Notes under the pieces: generated by a model
Database searches by the model: none
Told to the model about the DNA's origin: nothing
The model's input: only the letters and a program-made list of their open reading frames with translations
In this document: in pieces, positions 15,146 to 23,143 of the stretch
How positions within the stretch are numbered: position 1 is the stretch's first letter
How the letters are laid out: each line of letters starts with the position of its first letter
Program-made: the position numbers and the translations under genes
Assembly: GCA_031256435.1 (NCBI GenBank)
Contig: JAIRQO010000030.1
Location: forward strand, 1-51,371
Direction: 5' to 3'
Length of the DNA: 51,371 nt
DNA from: Cellulomonadaceae bacterium
Lineage (GTDB): Bacteria > Actinomycetota > Actinomycetes > Actinomycetales > Cellulomonadaceae

Positions 15146-17629
15146 ATGAAATTCGGCCATTTCGACGATGCAGCCCGCGAATACGTCATCGAAACCCCGC
15201 ACACCCCGTACCCCTGGATCAACTACCTTGGCTCCGAGCAATACTTTGCCCTGCTGAGCCACCAAGCAGGCGGTTACTCCTTCTATCGTGACGCCAAGCT
15301 GCGCCGTCTGACGCGATATCGCTACAACAACATCCCCACGGATGTGGGCGGGCGCTACATGTTCATCAACGATGGCGGCGATGTGTGGACCCCCTCCTGG
15401 CTGCCCGTCAAAGCGGACCTGGACGCGTTTGAAGCACGTCACGGCATGGGTTACTCAACAATCATGGGCGAGCGCGGCGGTCTGCGCGTTCACACCACCT
15501 TCCTGGTTCCTGGCAAGGAAACTGCCGAACTCCAGAAGGTCACCTTCACCAACACGTCTGACGCCCCCAAGAAGTTCTCCGCGTTCCCGTACATTGAGTT
15601 CTGCCTGTGGAACGCTGAAGATGACCAAACCAACTACCAGCGCAATCTGAACATTGCCGAGGTGGAAGTGGAGCCGAAGTGTTCCGTGGGTGGCTCGGCC
15701 ATTTACCACAAAACGGAATACCGCGAACGCCGTGACCACTACGCCGTGTACGGCGTCAGTGAAGTAGCTGCCGGATTTGACACGGACCGTGACTCCTTTG
15801 TGGGCGCGTACAACTATCTGGGCGAGGCCGCCGTGCCCAAGGCAGGCAAAGCCACCAACTCCATGGCGGACGGCTGGTACCCCATTGGAAGCTTCCAGGT
15901 GGACATCGAGTTGGCCCCCGGTGAGAGCAAGGACATCATCATTGTTCTGGGGTACATCGAGAACCTGGAATCCGAGAAGTGGGAAGATGCCGCCCACCAG
16001 GTCATCGGCAAAGAGCACGCCCACGCGTTGCTGCGCCGCTACTTCCACCCCGGCAAGTTTGACGAGTGCCTGGACACGCTGAAGGAATACTGGGACGCCC
16101 TGCTCACCTCCTACACGCTGGATTCCGAGGACGAGAAGTTGAACCGCATGGTCAACACGTGGAATCAGTACCAGTGCATGGTCACCTTCAACATGTCCCG
16201 TTCGGCCTCCTACTTTGAAACGGGCATTGGGCGCGGCATGGGCTTCCGTGATTCCAACCAGGACCTCCTGGGATTTGTCCACTTGGTGCCGGAGCGCGCA
16301 CGCGAGCGCATCATTGACATTGCCTCCACGCAGTTCCCGGACGGCTCGGCCTTCCACCAGTACCAGCCGCTCACCAAGCGCGGCAACCACGTGCTGGGCA
16401 GCGGATTCAACGATGACCCCATGTGGCTGGTGGGTGGCGTTGCTGCGTACGTCAAGGAGACCGGTGATTGGGGCATTCTCGACGAACCCGTGCCCTTCGG
16501 CAACGAGGAAGGGACGGAAGTTCCCCTATTTGAGCACCTCACCAGGTCCGTGGACTTTGTCACCAACAACTTGGGCCCGCACGGCCTACCCCTGATTGGC
16601 CGTGCCGACTGGAACGACTGCCTGAACCTCAACTGCTTCTCCACCACCCCTGGTGAGAGCTTCCAGACCACTGGCAATAAGACCGGCGGCGTGGCGGAAT
16701 CCACCTTTATTGGCGGCCAGTTTGTGCTGTACGCCAAGGAATACGTGGAGATGGCCAAGCACCGCAAGAACAATGCGGAAGTCAAGCGCGCACAGGCAGC
16801 CATTGACAAGATGACCAAGGCGATGCTCACGGACGGCTGGGACGGCAACTGGTTCCTGCGGGCCTATGACTACTACGGTGACCCCATTGGCACGGACGCC
16901 CACAAGGAAGGCAAGATTTGGATTGAGCCGCAAGGCTTCGCCCTGATGGCCGGCATTGGCGTGGACTCCACGGACCCGTCCTCCGCTGAATGGGCGGCGT
17001 CCCCTGCGGGCAAGACCCTCACCTCCATCAAGGAGATGCTGGACACGGATCACGGCATGGTGCTGCAGTACCCGGCCTATACCACGTACCAGGTCCACAT
17101 GGGCGAGGTCTCCACGTATCCTCCGGGCTACAAAGAGAACGGTGGCATCTTCTGCCACAACAACCCGTGGGTCATCATTGGTGAAACGGTTGCCGGTGAC
17201 GGTGCCAGCGCGTTTGCGCACTACAAGAAGATCACCCCTGCTTACCGCGAGGACATTTCGGACGTTCACCGCCTCGAGCCGTACGTGTACGCCCAGATGA
17301 TTGCGGGTAAGGAGGCTGCGCGTCACGGCCAGGCCAAGAACTCCTGGTTGACCGGTACGGCGGCGTGGAACTTTGTCACGGTGTCCCAGTACTTGCTGGG
17401 TGTGCGGTGCGGGTTTGAGGGTCTGATTGTGGACCCGTGCTTGGGCCCGGATCTTCCCGAGTTCACGGTGACCCGCGTAGCCCGTGGCGCCACCTATGTG
17501 ATCAAGGTGAAGAACTCCGGCAAGCCCGGCTCGCGCGCCTCGCTGACGGTGGACGGCAAGGCCATTGACGGCCGCCTGGTGCCGTACGCTCCCGCAGGCA
17601 CCACGGTGAACATCGAGGCCGTCCTGTAA
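15146..17629 (+). CDS. cbp: Cellobiose phosphorylase (GH94)
   Basis: It catalyses cellobiose + phosphate to glucose 1-phosphate + glucose, saving ATP in the cytoplasm. The 827 residues match the length and motifs of Cellulomonas-type cellobiose phosphorylase. The start MKFGHFDDAAREYVI and the block HTPYPWINYLGSEQ are characteristic. The catalytic-acid motif RADWNDCLN places the acid at Asp491, where the characterised enzyme has Asp490. KIWIEPQG and KENGGIFCHNNPW form the phosphate and subsite region. GGAG lies 8 nt before the ATG. The gene is divergent from gdhA and ends in a perfect 19-bp hairpin. Together with the GH1 and ABC genes downstream it defines a cellobiose-use locus. Confidence 0.96.
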   Translation: MKFGHFDDAAREYVIETPHTPYPWINYLGSEQYFALLSHQAGGYSFYRDAKLRRLTRYRYNNIPTDVGGRYMFINDGGDVWTPSWLPVKADLDAFEARHGMGYSTIMGERGGLRVHTTFLVPGKETAELQKVTFTNTSDAPKKFSAFPYIEFCLWNAEDDQTNYQRNLNIAEVEVEPKCSVGGSAIYHKTEYRERRDHYAVYGVSEVAAGFDTDRDSFVGAYNYLGEAAVPKAGKATNSMADGWYPIGSFQVDIELAPGESKDIIIVLGYIENLESEKWEDAAHQVIGKEHAHALLRRYFHPGKFDECLDTLKEYWDALLTSYTLDSEDEKLNRMVNTWNQYQCMVTFNMSRSASYFETGIGRGMGFRDSNQDLLGFVHLVPERARERIIDIASTQFPDGSAFHQYQPLTKRGNHVLGSGFNDDPMWLVGGVAAYVKETGDWGILDEPVPFGNEEGTEVPLFEHLTRSVDFVTNNLGPHGLPLIGRADWNDCLNLNCFSTTPGESFQTTGNKTGGVAESTFIGGQFVLYAKEYVEMAKHRKNNAEVKRAQAAIDKMTKAMLTDGWDGNWFLRAYDYYGDPIGTDAHKEGKIWIEPQGFALMAGIGVDSTDPSSAEWAASPAGKTLTSIKEMLDTDHGMVLQYPAYTTYQVHMGEVSTYPPGYKENGGIFCHNNPWVIIGETVAGDGASAFAHYKKITPAYREDISDVHRLEPYVYAQMIAGKEAARHGQAKNSWLTGTAAWNFVTVSQYLLGVRCGFEGLIVDPCLGPDLPEFTVTRVARGATYVIKVKNSGKPGSRASLTVDGKAIDGRLVPYAPAGTTVNIEAVL

Positions 17630-17649
17630 GGGATTGTTTTTCCGACGAC

Positions 17650-17693
17650 GAGGGAGGGAGGGGTGACCAGTGCCGGTCACCCCTCCCTCCCTC
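17650..17693 (+). terminator. Perfect 19-bp stem hairpin after cellobiose phosphorylase
   Basis: GAGGGAGGGAGGGGTGACC (17650-17668) is exactly complementary to 17675-17693 across a 6-nt loop. It begins 21 nt after the stop codon. There is no T-tract, so it could act as a terminator or as a 3'-end stabiliser. Its apical part recurs at 20165-20184. Confidence 0.7.
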
Positions 17694-17730
17694 ATGTTGT
17701 GCCCAACCCGTCATGTGATGATATCCCAAT

Positions 17731-17761
17731 CCGTCATGCTGCACGCGAGTCGCAGCATCTC
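17731..17761. repeat. REP-like palindrome, copy 1 (GTCATGCTGC...GCAGCATCT)
   Basis: ATGCTGC and GCAGCAT form the stem of a dispersed palindrome that also occurs at 17911-17943 and 20184-20216. Related copies with a GTCATCCTG...CAGGATCTCA frame lie at 49653-49740. Confidence 0.75.
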
Positions 17762-17785
17762 TACCTTGCTCTCAAGACCAACGTA

Positions 17786-17820
17786 GAGATTCCGCGACTC
17801 CGCTTCGCTCCGCGCAGAAT
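17786..17820 (-). repeat. REP-like palindrome, ATTCTGCGCGGAGCG...GGAATCTC type
   Basis: Read on the minus strand this is an ATTCTGCGCGGAGCG palindrome ending in GGAATCTC. That is the recognisable extragenic REP family of the form TCATTCTG...GAATCT, known from many bacteria. It lies between two other REP elements in the noncoding gap after the phosphorylase gene. Confidence 0.7.
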
Positions 17821-17832
17821 GGTTTCCGGGGT

Positions 17833-17874
17833 CCCCGCAAAGTATTCCGAGTATCACGAGGAAACTTTGTGGGG
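17833..17874. repeat. CCCCGCAAAGT/ACTTTGTGGGG hairpin element, intergenic copy
   Basis: CCCCGCAAAGT (17833-17843) pairs with ACTTTGTGGGG (17864-17874). A homologous copy in opposite orientation lies inside the GH1 coding sequence at 21008-21049, with similarity extending over about 50 bp. The plus-strand translation here, GVPAKYSEYHEETLWG, closely resembles the GH1 insert, which shows common origin of the DNA and not coding here. Confidence 0.8.
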
Positions 17875-17910
17875 TGGAAATGACGGGAGGAAATTACGCG
17901 TTGGGCCCAA

Positions 17911-17943
17911 CCCGTCATGCTGCGCGTGAGTCGCAGCATCTCT
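17911..17943. repeat. REP-like palindrome, copy 2
   Basis: Same family as 17731-17761: CCGTCATGCTGC, a short loop containing GTGAGT, then CGCAGCATCTC. The rest of the gap to 18071 shows no gene. Confidence 0.75.
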
Positions 17944-18071
17944 GCCTGGCGATGGCGGGCGTCATAACAATCGGATAACAAACGGCAGATCACGTCATCG
18001 GGGGCGCCAGTTCGCGGACTTCGCGAATCGCTGAAATAGGGCGTGCGGTTGCCATCCGATAGATTTCAGCA

Positions 18072-20150
18072 ATGCCTGAATTATTGTCTGTGGTTGAGCC
18101 CGCGTCCGATCCTGTCGCCACCGCGCTGGACGCTGGTGAGCGCCCAGCCGAAGGCGCTCGCGGTGGAATGCTGAGTTTCCCACGCCGTGTTCTGCGAGGC
18201 ATCGGTGCCGTGTTCGCGCTCAGCATGGTGATGGCAGGCCTTTCCACCGCTCCCGCCTCCGCTGGTGAGCCGGATGGGTCCTACCAGAATCCTTTCCCAG
18301 CAGGAGTGAACGTAGTCACCACCAATGAAGATGGCTATGACGATTGGCAAGTCACCATCAAGCAGCCCTACGAGGCGTGGTCCAAGGTCAAGGCGGCCAG
18401 TAGCAAGAACAAGGCTCCAGCCCCCGGCATGGAATACTGGATGGTCCCCATTTCCGGAAAGAACCTTGATGCGGACTATGACCACCCCGGCGTGACCTTC
18501 TTTGTGAGTATGCTAACGGACTTTGGTGAGGAGTACGTGGATTTCGTTGACGATTGCGGAGTCATCCCCAACGCTCTTGAGGATCTGAAGTCTGTCCCTC
18601 AGGGAAAGTCCTTTTCCGCCAACTCCTGCATCGAGATCCCCAAGGGCGCTCATGGTCTATTCATCCTGAATTACGTGTGGGGTAACCTGGAGGGTTTCTG
18701 GGACGATGCAGAAGATGGCACCTGGTGGAGCAACCACTACGGCGATTGGGATATTGACAAGTTCTACTACAAGGCAAACCGGGCCTGGACGGACGGCTCC
18801 GTGAAGATTCACGGGACAGCCAAGGTGGGCTCAACGCTCACCGCCAAGGTCTCCGCCTTCTCACCGCAGGCGTCGCAGTACACGTACCAATGGTTGCGGG
18901 ACGGCAAGGCGATCAAGGGTGCCACCAAAGCCACCTACGGGATCACCTCCGGTGACCTGGGAAAGAGAATCACTGTCACCACCACGGCTAAGCGTGCCGG
19001 TTACTTCACCAGGACAGTGACGTCCGCTGCGGTGAAGCCTGCTCAAGGAACCTTTTCCCAGGGTTCCGTGGTGATTTCTGGAACCAAGAAGGTGGGGAAG
19101 AAACTCACGGCTAAGCCCACAGGCTTCTCTCCGAAGCCCGCAAAGTACGCCTACCAGTGGCTGCGCAATGGCAAAGCCATCAAGGGTGCCACTAAGAAAA
19201 CGTACAAGGCCAAGTCCGCCGATGCCAACACGCTGCTGTCCGTGAAGGTGACGGCTGCGACGCCCGGGTTCGCCAAGAAGTCTGCCACCACCGGCGGAGC
19301 CTGGATTGCCGCGGCCAAGAACAAGGCGCCGCTGAAGCGGTTTCACGAGGCATCCCACGGAGGTGGAGGTGTGGGTATTGATCGATCCAACGACTATGAG
19401 ACATTGATAGCCGATCCGTGGTTTGGTGATCCAAAGCCAGCGGCATACACCTACCAGTGGTATTACGAAGGGAAAGCGGTCAAGGGGGCAACGAAAAAGT
19501 CCTTCAAGCCAAAGGATGTACACCGAGTGACCTCGGTGAAAGTAACCGCTCACCGTCCTGGCTACCACAATTATTCGGTCACGGATAACGTGTGGGAAAC
19601 CTACTGGATGAATGCCATCAATCCCAAGGCGAAAGGAGATGGGGGCGAGTGGAAGCCGTACCGCATGGGCACCGAAGTGAGGCTTGATGCCGGAGTCACC
19701 ATGACAATGAATAAAGTCACGGACATCACCGCGAAACTCAAGAAGGCTACGGGTTCGGTGTCCCCTAGCTCCTTGCTGGCACATCACAGGGTCTTCCTTG
19801 TTGACACTACGGTGACCAACAAGAGTTCACGGAAATTCACATTCAAAGATGGCGCGTATTTTTGGGATAGCCGGAGCGGTAACATCATTGACGTTGTTCA
19901 CTGGGGTGCCAACTATTTTGGAGGCCATGCGGCAAGGCCATGCGAATCGTTGGGTCGTATTGGAAAAGTATCCGGAGCAAAGCCGTGGGGGAAGTCCACC
20001 ACGGTGAAGGCAGGGAAGGCCAAGTCCGGCCAGTTTTGCGTCACAATGTCCAACAACGGGCCCACCAAGGGGAACACTTTCTCAGCGCAGTACACCAAGG
20101 TATCCAAAGCCGGGGTTTTCGAGGTGGGCACGGCCTACTGGAAAAAGTAA
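18072..20150 (+). CDS. Secreted protein with repeated Ig-like YQWLRxGKAIKGAT modules
   Basis: The product has 692 residues; its function is unknown. A hydrophobic stretch at about residues 40-60 ends in APASA, a typical signal peptidase I site. The ATG at 18072 gives an unusually long n-region; an in-frame ATG at 18168 gives a standard signal peptide, and neither has a strong ribosome binding site. Residues 65-235 form an unassigned domain. Three modules with the YxYQW motif then occur near residues 272-300, 355-385 and 455-485, each with GKAIKGATKxTY or a variant. Such modules are common in actinobacterial secreted proteins. The C-terminal 170 residues contain a beta-rich DTTVTNKSSRKFTF segment, possibly DUF4352-like (inference). 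The gene sits between two cellobiose genes and is bounded by REP elements; a carbohydrate or cell-wall role is only a guess. Confidence 0.8.
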   Translation: MPELLSVVEPASDPVATALDAGERPAEGARGGMLSFPRRVLRGIGAVFALSMVMAGLSTAPASAGEPDGSYQNPFPAGVNVVTTNEDGYDDWQVTIKQPYEAWSKVKAASSKNKAPAPGMEYWMVPISGKNLDADYDHPGVTFFVSMLTDFGEEYVDFVDDCGVIPNALEDLKSVPQGKSFSANSCIEIPKGAHGLFILNYVWGNLEGFWDDAEDGTWWSNHYGDWDIDKFYYKANRAWTDGSVKIHGTAKVGSTLTAKVSAFSPQASQYTYQWLRDGKAIKGATKATYGITSGDLGKRITVTTTAKRAGYFTRTVTSAAVKPAQGTFSQGSVVISGTKKVGKKLTAKPTGFSPKPAKYAYQWLRNGKAIKGATKKTYKAKSADANTLLSVKVTAATPGFAKKSATTGGAWIAAAKNKAPLKRFHEASHGGGGVGIDRSNDYETLIADPWFGDPKPAAYTYQWYYEGKAVKGATKKSFKPKDVHRVTSVKVTAHRPGYHNYSVTDNVWETYWMNAINPKAKGDGGEWKPYRMGTEVRLDAGVTMTMNKVTDITAKLKKATGSVSPSSLLAHHRVFLVDTTVTNKSSRKFTFKDGAYFWDSRSGNIIDVVHWGANYFGGHAARPCESLGRIGKVSGAKPWGKSTTVKAGKAKSGQFCVTMSNNGPTKGNTFSAQYTKVSKAGVFEVGTAYWKK

Positions 20151-20164
20151 CGCGCCTTCTGCGC

Positions 20165-20184
20165 GGTGACCAGTACCGATCACC
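20165..20184 (+). terminator. Small hairpin after the secreted repeat protein
   Basis: GGTGACC (20165-20171) and GATCACC (20178-20184) pair around AGTACC with one wobble. The same GTGACCAGTxCCGxTCACC core forms the tip of the phosphorylase terminator, so the two genes end with related elements. Confidence 0.5.
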
Positions 20185-20216
20185 CCGTCATGCTGCGCGT
20201 GAGTCGCAGCATCTCT
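20184..20216. repeat. REP-like palindrome, copy 3
   Basis: CCGTCATGCTGCGCGTGAG followed by TCGCAGCATCTC, nearly identical to 17911-17943. It lies between the convergent secreted-protein and GH1 genes. Confidence 0.75.
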
Positions 20217-20246
20217 TCCTTGCGCTCGGCCACCCCTCGCATTTTC

Positions 20247-20340
20247 GAAGCACAACGGCGATTTCTGCGGTGGATACCGCGCCGATGAGGGGTTCGGGGC
20301 GCATTATGGAAGCACAACGGCGATTTTTGCGGTGGATACC
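20247..20340. repeat. 32-bp direct repeat, two copies 62 bp apart
   Basis: GAAGCACAACGGCGATTT, then one variable base, then TGCGGTGGATACC, occurs at 20247-20278 and again at 20309-20340 with a single difference. The second copy ends 12 bp before the GH1 stop codon. Function unknown; it could be a recent duplication. Confidence 0.7.
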
Positions 20341-20352
20341 ACTGCGTCCTGG

Positions 20353-22083
20353 CTACGCGGAGCGCGGGGGGATGGTTTTGGTGCGGGCTACCTCGGCGTA
20401 CCACATTCCTGAGGCTTTGGGGGTGCGCTGCTGGGTCTCAAAGTCACAGTGGACTACGCCGAACCGCGTGGTATACCCCAGGGCCCACTCAAAGTTGTCC
20501 ATCAGGCACCACACTTGGTAGCCGCGGATATCCACGCCGGAATCCAGGGCATCTTGCACGGCGCGCAGGTGCTTGTCAATGTAGTCCAGCCGGTTCTGGT
20601 CATTGACATAATTGTTGGGGCCAACCTCATCCGTGTACGCGGCTCCATTCTCCGTGATCCACAGCGCGATGCCGCGCGGGCCGGTGTAGTCCTCCTGGAG
20701 ACGCCTCAGAAGCCGGGTGAGACCTTCCGGTTGGATGGCCCAGCCCATGTCAGTAACCGGCAGGCCGGAATCGCCATAGTCCACGCCTTCGGGGGCAGGG
20801 TTGGGGCCCTGAACCCAGTGCGTGCCGTTGCGCAGGCCGTCCGGCAGGCCGTCATCTGCCAGGGTGTAGTCCGTGGAGGGGGCGGGGGTGGTGATTCCCG
20901 TGGTTTCGACACGGACAGCCTCGCTGTCCGGCTCAACCGACGGGGTGGGGGAGGAGTCGCTGTCCGCCTCGCTCGCCAGGGTGGTTGAGCCAGCGCCGTC
21001 ATCTTCACCCCACAAAGTTTCTTCGCTGCGCTTCGAATACTTTGCGGGGACCCCGAACGGCGCGACGGTCGAAACCACGGCAGTGGCCTTCATCACGGAG
21101 CCGTTGTAAAAGTTCACGCCCAAGGAATCAATGGGGGTGGAGATGATCTCCAGGTCCCCCGGCAGCACTACGCGTGCCAAGTCCTCGCCGTACCATCCGG
21201 CAACGTCCTCGGGATAGGCACCGCGCAGTACCGGGTCCATGAACGCCCGGTTCCAGGTGCCGTCCTGCTTGACCGCAGCCGCCACGTCACCCGGATTCTC
21301 CAGGTCCGCGGCATCAAAGGGCCAGAGATTCAAGGCGAGCCCCACGTTCGCCTCGGGGTCGGCAGCCTTGATGGCCTCGGCCGCCAGCCCATGAGCCAGC
21401 AGCAGGTGATGCCCGGCGGCAATCCCGGCAGCACGGTTGTGCCGCCCCGGAGCGTGCTCCCCGGCAATGTAGGACAAGTACGCCGAACACCACGGCTCGT
21501 TGATGGTGGTCCAACAACGCACCCGGTCCGAGAGCGCCTCATGCACGGCCATGGCATATTCGACGAACCGGTAGGCAGTATCCCGTACGGGCCAGCCGCC
21601 CGCCTCTTCCAGCACCTGTGGCAAATCCCAGTGGTACAAGGTCAGCCACGGGAGAATGCCCGCCTCCAACAACGAGTCCACCAACCGCGAGTAGAAGTCC
21701 AGCCCCGCCGGGTTCACCGTGCGCGCATCCGGCATGACCCGCGTCCAACTGGTGGAGAATCGGTAGGAGTCCAGGTTCATGGCCTTCATCAGAGCCACAT
21801 CATCGGCGTAACGGTGGTAGTGATCGCACGCCGTTTCCGGGGAGGTGGTGTCCTTGATGGCGCCGGGTCTGCGGCAGAAGGCGTCCCAGATGGAGTCCGT
21901 GCGGCCATCAAGGTGCGCGGCGCCCTCCACTTGAGCCGCAGCAGAGGCCGCCCCCAGGAGGAAGTTTGACGGCAAGGACACGGCACCCGCCGCGTTCGTC
22001 GTCGGGGATAAAGGCGCAGACGGGATATACGGCACGGATGACATGGGCGCGGGAAGGCGGAGACCGGGGGCGGGAATGTGCAT
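20353..22083 (-). CDS. bglA: GH1 beta-glucosidase carrying a REP-derived in-frame insert
   Basis: A retaining GH1 enzyme that hydrolyses cellobiose and other beta-glucosides, presumably in the cytoplasm (no signal peptide). The catalytic acid/base lies in TTINEPW (about residue 193) and the nucleophile in ITENGAAY (about residue 475). The start FLLGAASAAAQVEGA and the end YTTRFGVVHCDF are GH1 hallmarks. The frame is open up to 22257, inside the permease gene; the ATG at 22083 (MHIPAP) is chosen because it follows the permease stop and hairpin. At 576 residues it is about 100 longer than usual GH1. Most of the excess is a low-complexity stretch between NFYNGSVMKA and WAIQPEG, encoded by REP-like palindromes (20902-21076). 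Whether it stays active is unknown. Confidence 0.93.
   Translation of the reverse strand: MHIPAPGLRLPAPMSSVPYIPSAPLSPTTNAAGAVSLPSNFLLGAASAAAQVEGAAHLDGRTDSIWDAFCRRPGAIKDTTSPETACDHYHRYADDVALMKAMNLDSYRFSTSWTRVMPDARTVNPAGLDFYSRLVDSLLEAGILPWLTLYHWDLPQVLEEAGGWPVRDTAYRFVEYAMAVHEALSDRVRCWTTINEPWCSAYLSYIAGEHAPGRHNRAAGIAAGHHLLLAHGLAAEAIKAADPEANVGLALNLWPFDAADLENPGDVAAAVKQDGTWNRAFMDPVLRGAYPEDVAGWYGEDLARVVLPGDLEIISTPIDSLGVNFYNGSVMKATAVVSTVAPFGVPAKYSKRSEETLWGEDDGAGSTTLASEADSDSSPTPSVEPDSEAVRVETTGITTPAPSTDYTLADDGLPDGLRNGTHWVQGPNPAPEGVDYGDSGLPVTDMGWAIQPEGLTRLLRRLQEDYTGPRGIALWITENGAAYTDEVGPNNYVNDQNRLDYIDKHLRAVQDALDSGVDIRGYQVWCLMDNFEWALGYTTRFGVVHCDFETQQRTPKASGMWYAEVARTKTIPPRSA
20902..21076. repeat. REP/BIME-like cluster inserted inside the GH1 coding sequence
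   Basis: The plus strand shows GGTTTCGAC...GGCTCAACC with a perfect CGGACAGC/GCTGTCCG stem at 20902-20938. After a spacer, GGTTGAGCCAGCGCC follows at 20983-20997, then the CCCCACAAAGT/ACTTTGCGGGG hairpin (21008-21049), and finally GGCGCGACGGTCGAAACC at 21059-21076. The two outer pieces of the second unit are adjacent at 49804 and 49882. So the insert is two REPs in opposite orientation, one interrupted by the CCCC hairpin. It stays open in the GH1 frame and encodes roughly 60 residues. Confidence 0.85.
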
Positions 22084-22158
22084 GGTTCCATCGTCCCAGG
22101 GTGCCGAGGTTTGTGCTACCCATCGAGGGGACTGTCCCTCCCCGGCGCAGGCACCACA

Positions 22159-22184
22159 AAGGGCCCCGGAAAACCGAGGCCCTT
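22159..22184 (-). terminator. Terminator hairpin after the ABC permease genes
   Basis: On the minus strand AAGGGCCTCGG, TTTT, CCGGGGCCCTT forms an 11-bp stem with one mismatch, 20 nt past the MalG-like stop. It separates the transporter operon from the GH1 gene, though readthrough remains possible. Confidence 0.7.
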
Positions 22185-22204
22185 CATGTGGGGTGTGAGG
22201 GAGG

Positions 22205-23143
22205 TTAACCCTTGACGGCACCTGCCATGATCCCGCTGACAAGCTGCTTGCCAACAAAGAAGAACAGGATGATCAACGGGAAGGACGTCAAGATCACGCC
22301 GGACATCACCATGGTGTTGTCCTGGAAGCGCGCACCGCGCAGGGTTGCTGCAGCAACCGTGAGCACGGCCTTGTTGTTGGAACCCAGGATCAACATGGGC
22401 CAGTAGTAGTTGGTCCACTGAGCCACAAAAGTGAACAGCGCCAACATGGCCGCAGCAGGCCGCGCGGCTGGGATGGCCACGGACCAGAACGTGCGAATCA
22501 TGGAGCATCCGTCCATGCGGGCGGCCTCAATGAGTTCATACGGGAGTGAATCCTCCAGGTACTGCGTCATCCAGAACACGCCGAACGCGGTAACCAGGCC
22601 GGGAAGGATGATGGCCCATAGGGACTGGAACAGGCCCAAGCGCACCATCATGAGGTACAGCGGGATGACCGCGAGCTGCATGGGGACGGCCATGGTGGCT
22701 ACCACAAAGATGCGCAGGGGGCCGGAGCCCTTGAAGCGCAACTTGGCAAAGGAGTACCCAGCCAGCGTGGAGAACAGCACCGTGGAGATGGCGCAGACGG
22801 CGGAGACCAGGAGTGATCCAGCAAAGGCGTGCCAGAAGCCAATCTCGCCAAACGCGGTTTGGAGGTTGTGTCCCAAACCACCGCGCAACTGCAGCGCTTC
22901 CGCGCCGAACTGCGTGGCCGTGGTGGGCTGCGAGGCGATGGACACCGCGTAGTACAGCGGGAACACCGAGATGAGGAGGAACACAATCAGGATGGCGTAA
23001 CTCACCCAGCCGGCACGCCGGCCTTCCGAGGTGTTGGTCATCTTGCGCTGTTTGGCTGCGGCGCGGGCAATGCCAGCACCACCTGTTTGCGCAATGGCAG
23101 CTACAGAAACTTCACGATTTCCGTGTGAGGTGTCGAGGCTCAT
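22205..23143 (-). CDS. Carbohydrate ABC transporter permease, MalG type
   Basis: The inner-membrane subunit of a CUT1 sugar importer, 312 residues. An N-terminal cytoplasmic tail of about 45 residues precedes six predicted transmembrane segments, the first in AILIVFLLISVFPLYYAV. The EAA loop (ELIEAARMDGCSMIRTFWSVAIP) contacts the ATPase. The start overlaps the stop of the upstream MalF-like gene by 4 bp, so the two are translationally coupled. Given the surrounding GH94, GH1 and GH9 genes, cellobiose or cellodextrins are the likely substrate (inference). Confidence 0.92.
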   Translation of the reverse strand: MSLDTSHGNREVSVAAIAQTGGAGIARAAAKQRKMTNTSEGRRAGWVSYAILIVFLLISVFPLYYAVSIASQPTTATQFGAEALQLRGGLGHNLQTAFGEIGFWHAFAGSLLVSAVCAISTVLFSTLAGYSFAKLRFKGSGPLRIFVVATMAVPMQLAVIPLYLMMVRLGLFQSLWAIILPGLVTAFGVFWMTQYLEDSLPYELIEAARMDGCSMIRTFWSVAIPAARPAAAMLALFTFVAQWTNYYWPMLILGSNNKAVLTVAAATLRGARFQDNTMVMSGVILTSFPLIILFFFVGKQLVSGIMAGAVKG

